A model generated the notes under the pieces. The model searched no databases. It worked only from the letters and a program-made list of their open reading frames with translations, and was not told where the DNA came from. A program made the position numbers and the translations under genes. A stretch of 64,000 bases of DNA from Ascidia mentula (taxonomy: Eukaryota; Chordata; Ascidiacea; Phlebobranchia; Ascidiidae), in NCBI GenBank assembly GCA_947561715.1, contig OX387201.1, positions 8,880,001 to 8,944,000 on the forward strand. The letters are read 5' to 3'. This document shows, piece after piece, positions 37,599-50,904 of the stretch. Each line of letters begins with the position of its first letter. Position 1 is the stretch's first letter.

Positions 37599-40145
37599 CT
37601 AAGCGCGGGAGAGCGACACAACGTGATTTCACCCGCTATAAATTGCAATTCCGCGTAATGCGAGTTGAATAACATCAGACGCGACGATGAGTCACAGCTC
37701 CTAGCACCGTGTCGTTGCGCTCACTCCTTCGTCCAAAGAAATAGGCAGTCTACACGCCCCAACGAAAAAATAAACTAATTACTAATGCGGCCGTTTAGAG
37801 CGTTTACTGAAATAGTGGGCTACCGATTCCCAGCGAAACAGTTCATTGCATTATTTTTGGATACCAAATTGTTTAGAAAGAACGGAAGCATCACGCTGAT
37901 CTGGCACTTCCCTACCCCCTCGGGAACTATTTATGAAATATTTTTTTTGGAAACTTGATTATTTTGCAGTACGGCACTGACACCGCCGTTTCTAGGGGTA
38001 ATGTCCCAATTTGTAATTTCATCTTATGATGACGTACCAACACGAAAATATTTGAAACATACGTTGCTTCCGTGGTGAACATTTGTTTACTATTGTTGCA
38101 CTTTGATTTTATATGCGAACTTTGTGCGCATTTTAGGAAATAGTTTGTATTTAAATAAACACACGCACAAAGTGTCATTAGGTTACAGAGACTTTCCAAA
38201 CAAGTCGGATTGGAGCCACTTTTTGCGTAATTAATTTATAGTGAACGGGTTAAGTCAGTTTGTAAAACGGGTTTGGCAATTTACAAAGATCATGATGTTT
38301 ACTGATTGTAGATTTGGTGCGTTTTAATTTACTTTAACTTACTTCAAGTTATTGCGCAATACCAGATCTTTTCTCCGTTTAGTAAATCGGTGTCACGGCA
38401 TGTGTAAGATTTGGTTCTTTCCATTAGGTTAAATGTAACATTAATTTGACAAGTGGCGATCATTAGAGTCGGAATCATCCGGTGCTTGTCTTATAAGGGA
38501 GAATGACACTATTATCTCAAAATTTGGAAGAACCATCAACAGACAGTTGGCAATGTTGCATAAAAGGCTGCTTATTAGTTTGGCGAAGGCGGTTCTATTC
38601 CACACACAAATCATTGTAAAGAAAATTTGCATTGTGATGCGGCGTTTCCTGGCGCAAAGAAACATCACTTCTGGGTTTCTGAGAAAAATATCTAATGCGA
38701 TTGGAATCCCCGTTTGCTTTGCACGAGTGTCTGTCACGGAGCAAGGGGATGAAAATGCGCCTTGAGGTTGTTCTTTTTTGCTTGTCACCAACGCGCCCGG
38801 GTCGTGATGAAGGGGAAATCTTATTACGGCTGATTGTCTCGGTGAACAACGACAACTGTAAAGATGCCCAGCCAGACTTGCTAATTAAAGCATCAAAAAT
38901 CACTAAATCCACTTAGTTCCGTAACCCCGAAAACAAATGTGATTCCTCTATTTTTCTACTTGTTTTTTTACATGTTGTCGTGTGAAAAGGGAGAAAATAT
39001 CGAAACAGGCGGAGTGACTGAATCACGATTTTCAATTATCCATGCGGAATTTCCTCCCGGGACATTTTTGCGTCACATTTTAATTGACAACTTCAAATCT
39101 GTGTCATGATTGCATTCGAGTCACGTTTAAGTAACGAAACAAACATTTCACTGTTTTTCAAACCGTATACAGTGTTGATTCGGATTGCTACGAAATTTTG
39201 CAATTACGCTCGCACTTAATTTGCATGTTATTCGTACGATGAAATGATTGCCGTATCGTACTAAAAAAAACAACAGTTAAAAATTGTGCAAGACCGAAGG
39301 AAACTAATTTTGTGGCACCGAGGCGACTTGTTATAATTAAAGTTCCGGCGCATTTCGTGCAAGTCATGACAAACACGCCGCTGTATAGTTGCGGTTAAAA
39401 AAGTACGCCTGAAAACGATTAATGGATTCTCCGATACAGCCACGTCATACTAACACGATTTTTGTTTGTAAACGTGCCATACAAAATGAGCAGGAGTTTC
39501 CAGCGCGAAGTCAACAAATAGGCACCCTGCTTAGGCGGTAAACCTATTCATAACATCAATATCAATGAACCTTGTACTTGCGACGTTGCGCAACTTGTAC
39601 CCATGTATTGACACTTCCTGCATCAGGGGGCATTTGCACAGTCATGTGCTGACGCGCGTATCAAGAGCAATGACGAATTAAACATAGGAGGACGCCATAG
39701 AACGTGACGCAACCGAAATCAATTTCAACACTTCAATACGAAAAATTTCCGCCTCTGGCCTTGCGCAAGACTGCGTTTGTTGTGCAATTCTTCCTTCATG
39801 TTTAGGAATTATGATTCTCAGTTTCCCTTCATGCGCTTCATAGAAGAAGGAAATAGTGTACGCCAAAAAGGGTATTTTGTATAGAAAACATGTGCAAATA
39901 AGGGTAGGCATTTCCGGCGGAGTTTTTTGCACACGAAAGAATAACCACCAAGGATTGTAATCTGTTTCCTATGCATCATCTATACTTTTGAAACCAAATA
40001 GAACAGACCCTTAGAGCTAAACGCTTGCTGTGTTGTCAGAACGCTGGTTGCAGTAGTCCGTTATATGAAGTTGAGCATCACGAGACATGGCGTTGTAGTA
40101 TATATATGCAACATTTATTTGTAAAACTAAAACGAAAAACGTGTT
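37599..40145. other. Intergenic: upstream of the secreted protein gene, MDH1B 3' flank
   Basis: About 2.5 kb without a supported exon. Frames at 38441-38916 overlap on both strands and look like chance. The region should carry upstream control sequences of the small secreted protein gene. No repeats or mobile ends were recognised. Confidence 0.5.
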
Positions 40146-43100
40146 TTATTCGACTGTTTTCTCTGCGGCGACTCCCTTCTCCGTTTCCATCTGTTCTGCG
40201 TCATCCTCCTCAACGATCACATCCAACTTTTCCCCGGGCGTTTTGCTCGGCGACTCGACGGGAGGTTGTTGTTGTATCATGGATGAAATCAGTTCCGATT
40301 CCTCGCCAAACGCCTACAACAATTATGACGTGTAGGAATGTCACTGGAATGTAGGCTTTGTATTGATGGAAAACAACAGGGATTCCGACAATTTTCAATA
40401 CCTAACAATCAACTTTTAATTGTTTTTCAAATATGAAATGCCCCACACGCACCTGTTTCGAATCGTCTTCCATGGCTGGAAAAGCAATTCGAAGATCCTA
40501 TAATGATATACAGACTGAATAAAGATTTAATTTACACCGCAATGGGTAAAAAATGATACGTGAAAAAAGACATTTTAATTTCCACCAACAATAGAACGGA
40601 ATTCATCACAAGAAGCATCAAAAACTTGCAGGTTTTAAAGTTTGTTGGTGAATTTTCTATAAACTGTATTTGGCGTAATCACCTTTTTGAGTTCGAGCTC
40701 AACCTTCCGCAGTTTAGCTTTGCTTCCGGCGCTAAGATCCAAGTCCAAAACAACCTGGTAACTTCCACCAGCAAAACGGACAGGTAGCGACATAACGCAC
40801 CCAGAGATGTCGTACCAGCCTACAATGATTCAAAAGAGATAAACTTGAGGCCGTATTTTGATGAAATCCCACCGTATGGCAGACGAGAGGTCCTTTAAAT
40901 AATTTTTTTGTCGAAGGAATAGTTGTTGCAAATTAAAGTTATATATTTTGCGTGTTTGTCGAGTATTATGCTCTGCAATTAGCTTGAATTGGTTTGAGGT
41001 TTGGTACATTGTCTTACCGGACAAATCATCCAATGGTCAAGGTGCTTTACCCACTTTTGTCTAATTACTATATACTTGGTATTGGACGTGAGTTCGTAGC
41101 TTGTATGTAAGCACTTTTACGTAAACCACAAGCATTTCGTAAGTCACCAACCTTCGCACTCGACGCCTAATGAGAATATCTCATCAGGAGAAGACGCGCC
41201 CATAATCCAGTCATGCATGAGGGACGACAAGGCAGCGGCCTCACTCATGCATGGCGAATGCTTCATGCAGGTCTCCAATGTTTCTTTGCGTCGACCATGT
41301 GCGACAATAAAATCGCCCGATAGCCATTTGCTGTAAACAAGATAAGTTGGTTTCCTTCGGCGGAAGTCGTTTAATTGGGGAAATTTCGATGACGCAATGA
41401 GAAATAACATATCGCAAGTTGCATCACGGAGTAAACTTTGCTCCCTGGCAGGAGCAGGTTTAATCTTAGCGATGCGCAAATTAAATGTTTATATTTTACT
41501 ACCTCGTACTATGTACAACAGTGAAACGTCACTCCACTCCTCAGACGTGGCGACAACGTCACCAGGTTCGCTACTTAACCATGTTTGGCGAACAAGGTGT
41601 TACTGTCTTAGCGCATACTTTTGGGCCAAACCCGGGTGTAAGTTGTATTTATTTTCTATTCTAGACAGTGTTATTTATGAAACTTTTGTCACATACGCGA
41701 TCATGGCTGTCTTATCATGACCAGGAAAGGCACGAATTTCGGCTGTGTTTGTACAAAAGCGCGAAAAAGAGAAATGGTTGAAAGGCGGACGTAAGGCCGG
41801 ACACAATTACTCCCTCGCACCGCATGGCGTGTGTCAGTTCCCATACGAGGTCACGGAACAGAACGGCTGTGCGGAGTTCGAACGTGTTATATAGAATAGA
41901 CAACTATCTAAGGATAATTAAACATCACGGTTCGGGATGTAAAAAGCGACGATGCATATTCGGGTGTTCCTGACATATTGCGCGAATACAGGCGGGGCGA
42001 CGCTCGTGCGCTGAAGAACTAATTATACAACGCACGCTGTTTTTCCATGTTAGGAGTTGCTGGGCGGAAGCGCTGACATCACACATTTGTCACAACGGGC
42101 AAAGTCGGTGTTGCAAAGGAAATTGTGCTTGCAATCCAAACATAGGGAAACGGGGTCGATTTCACTTTTTTAATGACAGAATACAAGTAATATAAGGAAA
42201 TAGGGTGTTCGTGTAGAATGGTCGACATTATTTGGAATTTCCGTTGTACGTTACCGGTGTCACGCTCGGAGAGCAAATTTGAACCATTCCTTCCATAACA
42301 TATAAGTAAAAACCCTCAAAAAAGGTGCGGTAGAGGTTGCGCAATGCAGCAGGTTTCGCAGAGAAACTGCAGTTCGTGACCATGCAGTTTCTTGGATAAG
42401 TATTTTTGGGCAAGTAAACGATCGTTAGTCCCAAAATAGATACACTAGCAAAAAGGGGTCTTCATGACAAACACAACTATTTCTGCGAAACCAAATATAG
42501 AATAGCTTTGGGAATTTACTTTCGTTTTTCCGGCATGTATCCTATTTCTTGGAGCACTCATGTAACTTGGTGCTGTAAAGGGTTTCAAACTTTCGCAGTT
42601 ATTCTGGTGGTTATTGTCAGAAGTTGTAAAATGCAAAAATTTTGCAAAACAAAGGAACTTAGGAACTACTTTAAAATGTGTGCGTAGTCAAAACGAAACT
42701 CCAGAAAATTAATTAAAAAATACATTTCCTTTATCAAGGTTTCCCAAAAAATTTGGATAATTTTAAACCAACTATTTACAGAAGTTATTTTTGAATTGAC
42801 AAACTACTGTTGAACGCAAGAAATGTCTGAAGCAGCTCGTCGTAACCCATCAAGTGCGACTGGCTGTGATCCTACGGCAAAGCGTAATTATCCGTGAGGA
42901 AATCACCTTCACATGGGCGCCTGATGTTATAACCTCTGATGTTTTATCAGTGGCCGTGTAATTTTTACCTTCTGTGCATATATTGTTTATTTATGTTGTA
43001 GTGACGTAGTTGAGTCAATAGCGCAAAATAAATTGAATGGATTAGTTTTTATCACTTGATATATATCGATACGAATAGTAGTCGTCAACTAACTTTTTAC

Positions 43101-45306
43101 CCCAGTATTGGCAATAATACACACTTACTTGTCGTAAATCATTTCAATGAGGGAACGGGAAAACCACTTGGGTCCCATGACTGCACCGTCGTACCCCTTC
43201 ACCGTTGCCACTGACAACTCGATGTGTTGCGAGTCAGGATTTGCGTCATTCGCACAATTTCCCCATGTGATCACGTGCTGCACACCAGCGGGAATGACCT
43301 TCATTTTTTCGGCCAGCAGAGTTCGCGCGCGTCTTTCCTGAAGAATTTAAAGGGGGATTTTAAAAGACGTCAGAACTGAAACGAATCGACCTTCCAGTTT
43401 ACACAACGGGGTGACTTTGAGACAAAACACCATCATGACTTACCTTGTTTAGTAGCACCATTTTTTCAATGTTTCTCAAAATGAGAAAAAAAAGTTATAA
43501 AAGGAATGACGTAAGCCAGGTTCCCACTTTGCAATATTTACAACAGTGGGTTTATTTAACTTGAAATATTAAAATTTTTAAACCAAATGTCATAGCAGGT
43601 TTGACAAATGACATAGTTCATTTCTTTCTACGAGACATGTCTGTATAAAACATCCTACTTCTTTGGCTTCTCACAGTCACAACAAAAATTATATAGTTAA
43701 CTATATAGTTGTGTTACTGGAATATATTTGCACTGCTAATTGTGGTTATCATTGTTATTGCAATAACAGTTTTGTAGTTGGGGTCAAACAACTGTAGAAA
43801 GTTACAATTAAAGAAAACCTAAGCTTCAGCAATTTTCTTGCTTTCAGCTTTTCCCATTTTGTAGGTAATGTCACAAAATATTTATTTGGTCATAGTTTAC
43901 AGGTGTTATCCTGAAAGTTCTATGCAATTGAGAATTATATCCTTAGTCAATTATTTGAAGAAAATAGGTTGAAGATTTTGAACATCATTCTACCTGTAGT
44001 CTTGAAGTTGCTACGATGTTTTGTTTGATAAGCTTGGTTGAGTTTTCAATTAATATGTGGGCATGAAAATTAACTGGGCCACATCCAGACAGTATGACCT
44101 GCAGAAAATCTCATTACACCCAAAGCAAAATATATAGCATGAAGAAATGTACCTTTGCCTCAGGCAAAGCATATTTATCAAGGTCTTCTGCATATTTCTT
44201 GAACTGTTCTGAACTTTTATGCAACTGTTCCTCATGATTTTCATCTGTGTCAAATGTGTTTGTATTGTCCAAAAAAATTACAGCAGATGCATCTTTGAAT
44301 GCATCACAGGCATTATCACAAATATCAACATTTCGCAGCAATGGAAAAGCTAGGTCTTGTATTTCCATAGCAACACCTGTATGCAGTCAATAAGCAAAAA
44401 ATACTAAACTACATTGGTATAATTCCCATAAAAGTTTGCTTTCCCAACCTTCCAATGATGTGGCATTTTCAGTAGAATCCAAAAGCCTGACTGATATTTC
44501 AACATCTGGTCCATATATGCCCCCACATGCCAAAGTTGGAATAAAATGATAAGCAACTGGATTTGTCGCACTGCAAACAGTGATAAGGTAGATACACAAA
44601 CATACTATAATTGTAAACTTTTAACATACTTGACAACACAGATATGTAGGGGTTTGCTAAGACTCATGAAATCTTTTTCCTCTTCAAGTTTGTCCAAACA
44701 CGCAACAACATTTTCATCTCGAATTTTAAACATTAGTTCTGTCATCATTTCCGATGTTAACCCATAATAGCACTGAAACAATAAAGTTACACATGTCTTT
44801 ACATATGCATTTTATAGACTTGGCATTTTGCATCAGTTAGTGATAAGTATAAAATACCAACAGGAAACAAGTTGAATATATTTGATCAAAGACATAACAA
44901 ACCAACTTGTGCATATTCCATAAACTCATTAAATCCTCCAAGAAGCATTCCCTTTCCTCCTCTATCTACGAGCTCTCTCCATATAATAGGACTTTTTGAA
45001 TGCTGCCAATTATTCTTGGAGCAAGTTTCGCTTAACCAGCTTTCCCATTTTTCCTTTGGCTGGACAATCTTGTGAACCTATAAATATAGTTTTAAAAAAA
45101 ATACCATGTTATACTTTCAGCAAAACGTAGAAGGTGCATGGTACCTGAAAATGGGGTAAGTTAGTGGAAAGTTGATCTGCCAACAGTTCTAGTTTTGCAT
45201 AATATGGACAGTCACAAGAACCTGCAATATTGCAAACATTTTTATTTTTAGAAGTGTTGGTTTCGTGAAGAAACACAGACTCACCAGCAATTACAAACTT
45301 TGCCAT
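40146..45306 (-). CDS. MDH1B: MDH1B (malate dehydrogenase 1B-like)
   Basis: Twelve exons: 45285-45306, 45145-45221, 44907-45077, 44630-44772, 44449-44570, 44153-44376, 43994-44098, 43129-43337, 41152-41330, 40683-40819, 40453-40497, 40146-40313, giving 533 residues; human MDH1B is 518. The N-terminus MAKFVIAG.....[14 protein letters not shown] and the ending KTVE match the human protein, as do LLDRGGKG-like and ITWGN segments. The family has a unique N-terminal domain of about 130 residues before a lactate/malate dehydrogenase-like fold. Human MDH1B is mainly a testis and ciliated-cell protein, and enzyme activity is uncertain. The C-terminal tail is acidic ([13 protein letters not shown]). 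The stop codon overlaps an AATAAA. The intron at 41331-43128 is unusually long for this gene. Two in-phase mini-exons in the intron 43338-43993 were left out (see rejected list). Confidence 0.93.
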
Positions 45307-46906
45307 TCTCTATTTCTGGTCCTAACAAACTAAAACAAAACTTTTTCCATCCTTTTTTTACGGAAAAACTGCGCTACATTTATGTTTCGCTCCAAATCGC
45401 TTTGGATGTGACTATGGCAACAATTAATCCTACGGCACGCGCCCATGTGGTAAATATTTTGTTTCTTTTACTGCAAAATTTAACACTTTCGCTTGATTTA
45501 GTTTGTTTGACAAATCATAAGTTGTACTGGAAGATGTATTATAAACTGCTTGGCACGTTGTAATCAAATAATATACAGAACTCAAAATCATACACGAATG
45601 GAAATGCCTTCTTGCTTTTTTTTGTGAATTGTTTTTCCCAGTAGCCAATACCTTAAGAATAGTCGAATACCCCAAATTAATTTGGCTTAGTTTAAATAAT
45701 ATCAAAACATGTTTTGATAGCTTTCGTAATTTGTTAGCAAACAGTAAAGGGTATATAATGTGTATGTCGTGACTAGTAAAGGGATAGGCTATCATTTATT
45801 TACACATATGACGCTAATATGGATGAAAGATTGCTAATAATCACATAAAACATTTTCCCTTCTAGATTAGTTAGTAAATGAGGGAGGTATTACCAATCTC
45901 ACAAGTTCAAGCGTAATCTAACCAATACATAAAGTATAGTCTTCTATAGGGATCTGGACCCGAAATAATAGTAATCACAAATTTATGCCAATTTTACAAA
46001 GGTTTGCACCTGTCTATTTGCTGTACTTATGGTAGCCTATGTACTTTGAAGTAATGATATATTACAAAGTCACCAAAACCGGCGCTCTAAAATTTGTCCT
46101 TGGGGAAATCGGAAGAAGTTAAAGAAGAATTGCGTGATTCTCGCCTGTTGTCAGGCGAGTTCCATTACGGAAGGTAAAAGTGTTAATCATCGTCTGTTAC
46201 TATAAACTGCACATTACGCCTACGGCATCCGTCGGCTCGAGGAAGCACTCCGATGCAATTCCGACCGAATATAATTGCTTTTACAGCTAAATGATATTGT
46301 CAAATGGTATAAAATGAAGTATATGTTTGTTGATTGGTGCTTATACAAAAGTTAAACTTGATGCAGCAGATATGTAAGACAAATGCCATGTAAGAAAACA
46401 TGGTGAAATTTTTCGAGGTGACAGCACGATACGACCATAGCGACATGAGTAATTGCCTTTAGGAAGGCATCGCATTAAAGTCAATTTCCTTACTTCAAAG
46501 TTTACTATACGTTTATACTGCGTCGTTGTGTGTATAAAATTAAATGTGTGCATGATTCCGTGAAGCTTTAGCGCAGGACAGAGGTTTCAATCCAAATCGA
46601 CGAACGCCTCTTTCTTCGGAACTTGACAGTGCAGTTTTCCGAAGATATAGAGTAAAATAGTTTAACCGGGCTACAGTGAACTGTTTCTTTGTCGTTTATT
46701 AAGTACCTGCAACCAGTAAAATGCACAAGTGCATCATATCTACTGTCAAAAAACTGTATTGAAAACTTCTGGTCAATTAGGCGACATGCGTCGATAACCT
46801 TCGGACAATACTAGAGAGCAATTCAAGTGTGACGCTTGTTCAAATTTCTTTTTAGTACGTGAAAATATGTGCGCATAAAGGGTGCGTTGTTCAACAGGCT
46901 TAAAAA
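45307..46906. promoter_or_regulatory. Head-to-head intergenic region, MDH1B and SLC13
   Basis: MDH1B reads left from 45306 and the SLC13 gene reads right from 46907, so this 1.6-kb stretch must contain both promoters. A possible splice acceptor (GTTTTGTTTTAG on the minus strand) lies just above the MDH1B ATG; ascidians trans-splice many mRNAs, so it may be a spliced-leader acceptor. That is inference. No TATA box or exon was recognised. Confidence 0.45.
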
Positions 46907-49900
46907 ATGGGCTGTAGAGACGTTGTTGTAACTCTATGGAGATTTAGGAATAGTTTGATAATAGTTCTTGCACCGATTCTGCTGTTACCTTTGCCGCTGT
47001 TGGGACAAACCTCGGTAAGTAGAACTATACATTTCAGTAGTTTTGATACCGATGTTTGTATATGCGTTGAAATTCTAGCGTTGTGAGACATTGTTTGTTA
47101 TATAATGTTGCGTTGTGAGACATTGTTATATAATGTTGAATTATATAAATGCATTGGTAACATGTCATGTTGGAGCATCATAATATGTTTTGCTAAACAT
47201 TTTACCACATGCAAGCAAAATTTACTCCCGAACCATGGTGGTAATATTTTGCTGACACCCTAATATTTATCCTTCATTGTAGGTTGCAAGATGTGCCTAC
47301 GCATTGTGTTTAATGGCCGTTTATTGGACAACAGAAGCATGCCCTTTGGCGGTCACCTCGCTTCTACCAATCATACTCTTTCCCATGCTGGGAATCCAAA
47401 CTGCTGACAGGGTAAACACTATGTTCAAGAGTACTTGTGCGCACGTTTAATGTATACTTGTGCAAATCAATGTAGCTTTAAACCTAATTGTGTCGAATGT
47501 ATGACTTACAACTGACAACAAAGAGTAAAAAAGTTCGTAATACTTGGTTGCGTTTCGCTCAATCGCCACAAATTACAGTTTTATCTGTAATAGTCACAGA
47601 TTCTTGGAATTCCTCAAATTCCGAGCAACGTTGTTGGCATGTGGGAGAACTTGTTGCCCGACAAGTCCCGAAGTAGTGCAAGAACCTGTTCATGAACCCA
47701 AGCCTTCCCGAACCAAAACCTTTTGACATTGTACGGCACATTTACGCAGGTTTCGATGTCCTACATGCGACAACTTAACTTCCTCTTTGTTGGTGGTTTA
47801 ATCATGGCGGTAGCGATTGAAGAGTGGAATCTGCATAGGAGGATCGCACTCCGAGTTCTAATGCTTATTGGTTCTAAACCCTGCTGGTACGGCCAATGTT
47901 CGTGTGAGGCCATCGTGTTTACGTATGCGATTATTATAGTTTCTGTACAACTATCGGTCAGATTACCTCGTAATGAATTTAACTAGGTTACATATAGTAT
48001 ACGTGGATCCTGATACTGGGATATTTTATGAAAAGTTATACGCACCTTTAATTGTCACTTTGAATAGAAAAGCCAAAGCTAATATGCTATTAATCTTCTT
48101 AACTAGAGTAGACGTTTCGAACACTATCTGCGTTCATTATCAGTACTATAATTGAATTAGCTACACGCAGAGCACTAATAGCATATTAGCTTTGGTTTTT
48201 TAATTCAAAGTAATCGACTCCAAGTATTTTGTACCCACGTTTACTTGTCACTTTTATGATGGGATATACGTGCCTTTTTTATTTTTTTACTTTTACGATG
48301 TTACGACGCAGGGTTTTGATGGGTTTTATGTCGGTTACGGCCCTTCTGTCGATGTGGATCAGCAACACAGCTACTACCGCCATGATGGTTCCGATCGCCA
48401 TGGCAGTTCACGGCCAAATGACCAACATTGAAGTACGTGGAAAAACCCTATTGACAAAGTTATTTCTGCCATAGGCAAAACATCAATGTTTTTTGTTGGC
48501 CATTGATATGGAACACCTAATTATTCGGTTCCGGCTTGGTTAAACTAAACAGGAACATACTCTTTCTTTGCGTTACATCGTAATCTAATTGTTTTAACGC
48601 AGGACGAAGGCAAAAATGAGGAGAAAGGAGGTATGTCGTGTTGTCAAACACAATTATTTGAGAAATTTAGTTTGGATTGTTTATTGATGTTGTTGGATTT
48701 TAGATGCTGACCAACCGCTCACGAATCACAACCAAAACAACCGAAGTGGAGACCAGATGGTGAACTCCGGAGGTAAAAACTACAACACTGGTTGCGTTTA
48801 TGTTTAATAACCGTGATTTTCGTTTCAGACGATATCGCTGTGATGACGATAGTCGAAGGGGATGAAAGCAAGGCGAGTCTTTTGATATAATTTTAACCGC
48901 CGTGTTTACTTTTAACCACAAATGTGAAATAACCTTCGTTGCCGCAGGACGCTGTACGCAGGAAGAGAGAAAAAAACTTGCGCAAGGCGATGCTTCTTTG
49001 CGTTGCATACGCTGCCAATATTGGAGGGTTCGCTACCCTAATTGGAACGCCAGCAAACCTGATTTTGCCAGGGACGTTGGATTCAGTGTATGTTATATAT
49101 AACCAGTTGCATCCGTTTAAACTGTGTTCTTTTTTGGTTTGATGTACAAATTTTAACTGGGTGAACTAATTTCATGGAGTGAATGGTTGTTGACATTATA
49201 TTGTTACTTTTAGGTTCGGAACTGGCGCATCCGAGAGCGTAGATTTTGTATCTTGGCTCGGATTTAGCTTGCCCATTTCCGCTGTGTGCCTGGTTCTAAC
49301 TTGGTTTTGGCTCCAAATAAGATTCACTGGCATAAGGTCTGTATGAATATGTACACCCAAAGTAGGTGTAAACATTTCTTTGTTTAACTTTGACATTTTA
49401 TACAAAAGAAATTTGTGGACAAAGAGCAACAGCGAGAGCGACCGACGCGTTTCGAACTATATCAAAAAGGCGTACGAAGACTTGGGTCCCGTTAAGTAAG
49501 TGGGGATTCATGTCAATCTTATAGTAGTGCACGCGTACCATATCGTGCACATGTATCGTTTCATGCACACGTATCATATCGTGCACACGTATCGTTTCAT
49601 TCATCCTATTTGTGAATTGCATTGTTTTCTAGATTCGGCGAACTTGCCGTTTTGGGCCACTTTTTTGCTCTTGCGTTGCTTTGGCTGACGAGAGACCCTA
49701 AATTTGTTGCCGGCTGGAAGGAAATATTTCCAAAAGCGTAAGTATACCGTTTTCCCCACGAGAGATTGTAAAGGGGTTTGTGATAAAGCAGTGCAAATAC
49801 AATACGCAGTCTCATGAAAGACTCCACGTCGGCGATCATTGTCAGCTTCAGCCTGTTTGTGTTTCCCTCCAAAAATCCGTTTCGATTCTGGCGCAAGTCG

Positions 49901-50904
49901 AACAGGGGAGAGATCAAGGAAAAACCGGGGCCCTCGCCTCCGCTACTGCCTTGGAAAACTGCGCAAGTTCGACTTGCGTGGGACGTTGTTATGTTGCTGG
50001 GCGCCGGATTCGCGCTGGCTCGGGCATGCGAGGTGAGTACCATCGGCTTGCCAGACAAGTGTCTTGTGATAACAGCGCCACAATTGTACTTTTTAAAGGA
50101 TTCCAAATTGACCGACTGGGTAGGCGACCAGATACAAGGCCTGACTGACATACCTCCAGCGGCATTTGCGCTTGTCATCTCCATCACACTCTCTTTATTA
50201 ACAGGTATGTTCAATATAACAGCTATTATATCGCAACTCGTCGTAACAATGCCTATATATGTACACCCAATATACTTAAGAAAGAACACCACTTGCTGGT
50301 TTAAAACAAAACGATCGATTTCAAAAACAAATTGTTTAATGACAACATTAAATAACGATTATACAGTTACACCATTGATAAGCGTACACATATTTTCAGA
50401 ATTTACGAGCAACGTGAGCACGGCCAGCATATTCCTGCCAGTATTGTGTAGACTGGCATCTAACGCCAATATCCATCCCCTGTATATTGCTATTCCTGCC
50501 ACAATATCCTGCTCATTCGCATTTTCCTTACCCGTGGCCACTCCACCCAATGCTATCGCTTTTTCATATGGTTCTCTGAAGGTCAAAGATTTGGTAAGAT
50601 GACAAGTTTGTACACAAATTGGAGTGATAATGTTACTTCTCACAAATGTTTTTAACACCAACTTATAATTATGTTATTACGTTTCAACAAATCGTTGATT
50701 AATTCTCTGTGCGATAATTGATCATTTTTGGTCATAGAGTCACGCGAAGTCTAAGATTCACCTTCAACTTTGTTTCAGATCTCCACTGGGTTGGTCCTTA
50801 ACTTCATCTGCATCTTTATTCTAAACGCCTTCCTCAACACAACGGGGATCGCCATTTTCAACCTTAACACGCCGTCGTCGCTCAACGCCACAATAACCAA
50901 TTGA
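46907..50904 (+). CDS. SLC13 family sodium-coupled anion (sulfate/dicarboxylate) cotransporter
   Basis: Fifteen exons: 46907-47014, 47283-47411, 47750-47886, 48312-48432, 48603-48630, 48704-48772, 48829-48872, 48948-49087, 49214-49336, 49409-49495, 49633-49737, 49810-50032, 50099-50204, 50400-50593, 50779-50904; 579 residues, the usual SLC13 length. It has many membrane segments. Both SLC13/DASS signature motifs are present: SNT in [12 protein letters not shown] (about 142-144) and SNV in [12 protein letters not shown] (about 477-479), which form sodium and anion sites. A hydrophilic cytosolic loop rich in D, E, N and Q (residues about 165-215) is split over three tiny exons. The order [13 protein letters not shown] near the end is typical. 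It sits in the plasma membrane; whether it carries sulfate (NaS type) or citrate and succinate (NaDC type) is not decided by what I can see. The intron 48873-48947 appears to begin GC rather than GT. Confidence 0.95.
48058..48210. repeat. Inverted repeat (35-bp arms) in an SLC13 intron
   Basis: The arm 48058-48092 (starting CTTTGAATAGAAAAGCCAAA) is inverted at 48176-48210 with about five mismatches, separated by 83 bases. The arms share CCAAAGCTAATATGCTATTA exactly. It may be a small MITE or a hairpin in the pre-mRNA; no clear target duplication was seen. Confidence 0.65.

Noticed and set aside
43444..43791. Two in-phase mini-exons (43718-43791 and 43444-43474) inside an MDH1B intron
   Set aside because: They splice in phase and add 35 codons, but joining the flanking exons directly gives NIVATSRLQ followed by ERRARTLL, which aligns with human MDH1B without a gap. 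They would be an insertion in a conserved core, so I left them out; an alternative transcript is still possible.
50033..50098. Read-through of the GAG|GTGAGT donor in SLC13
   Set aside because: The frame stays open, but the family alignment runs from ARACE directly to [11 protein letters not shown], so the intron is preferred.
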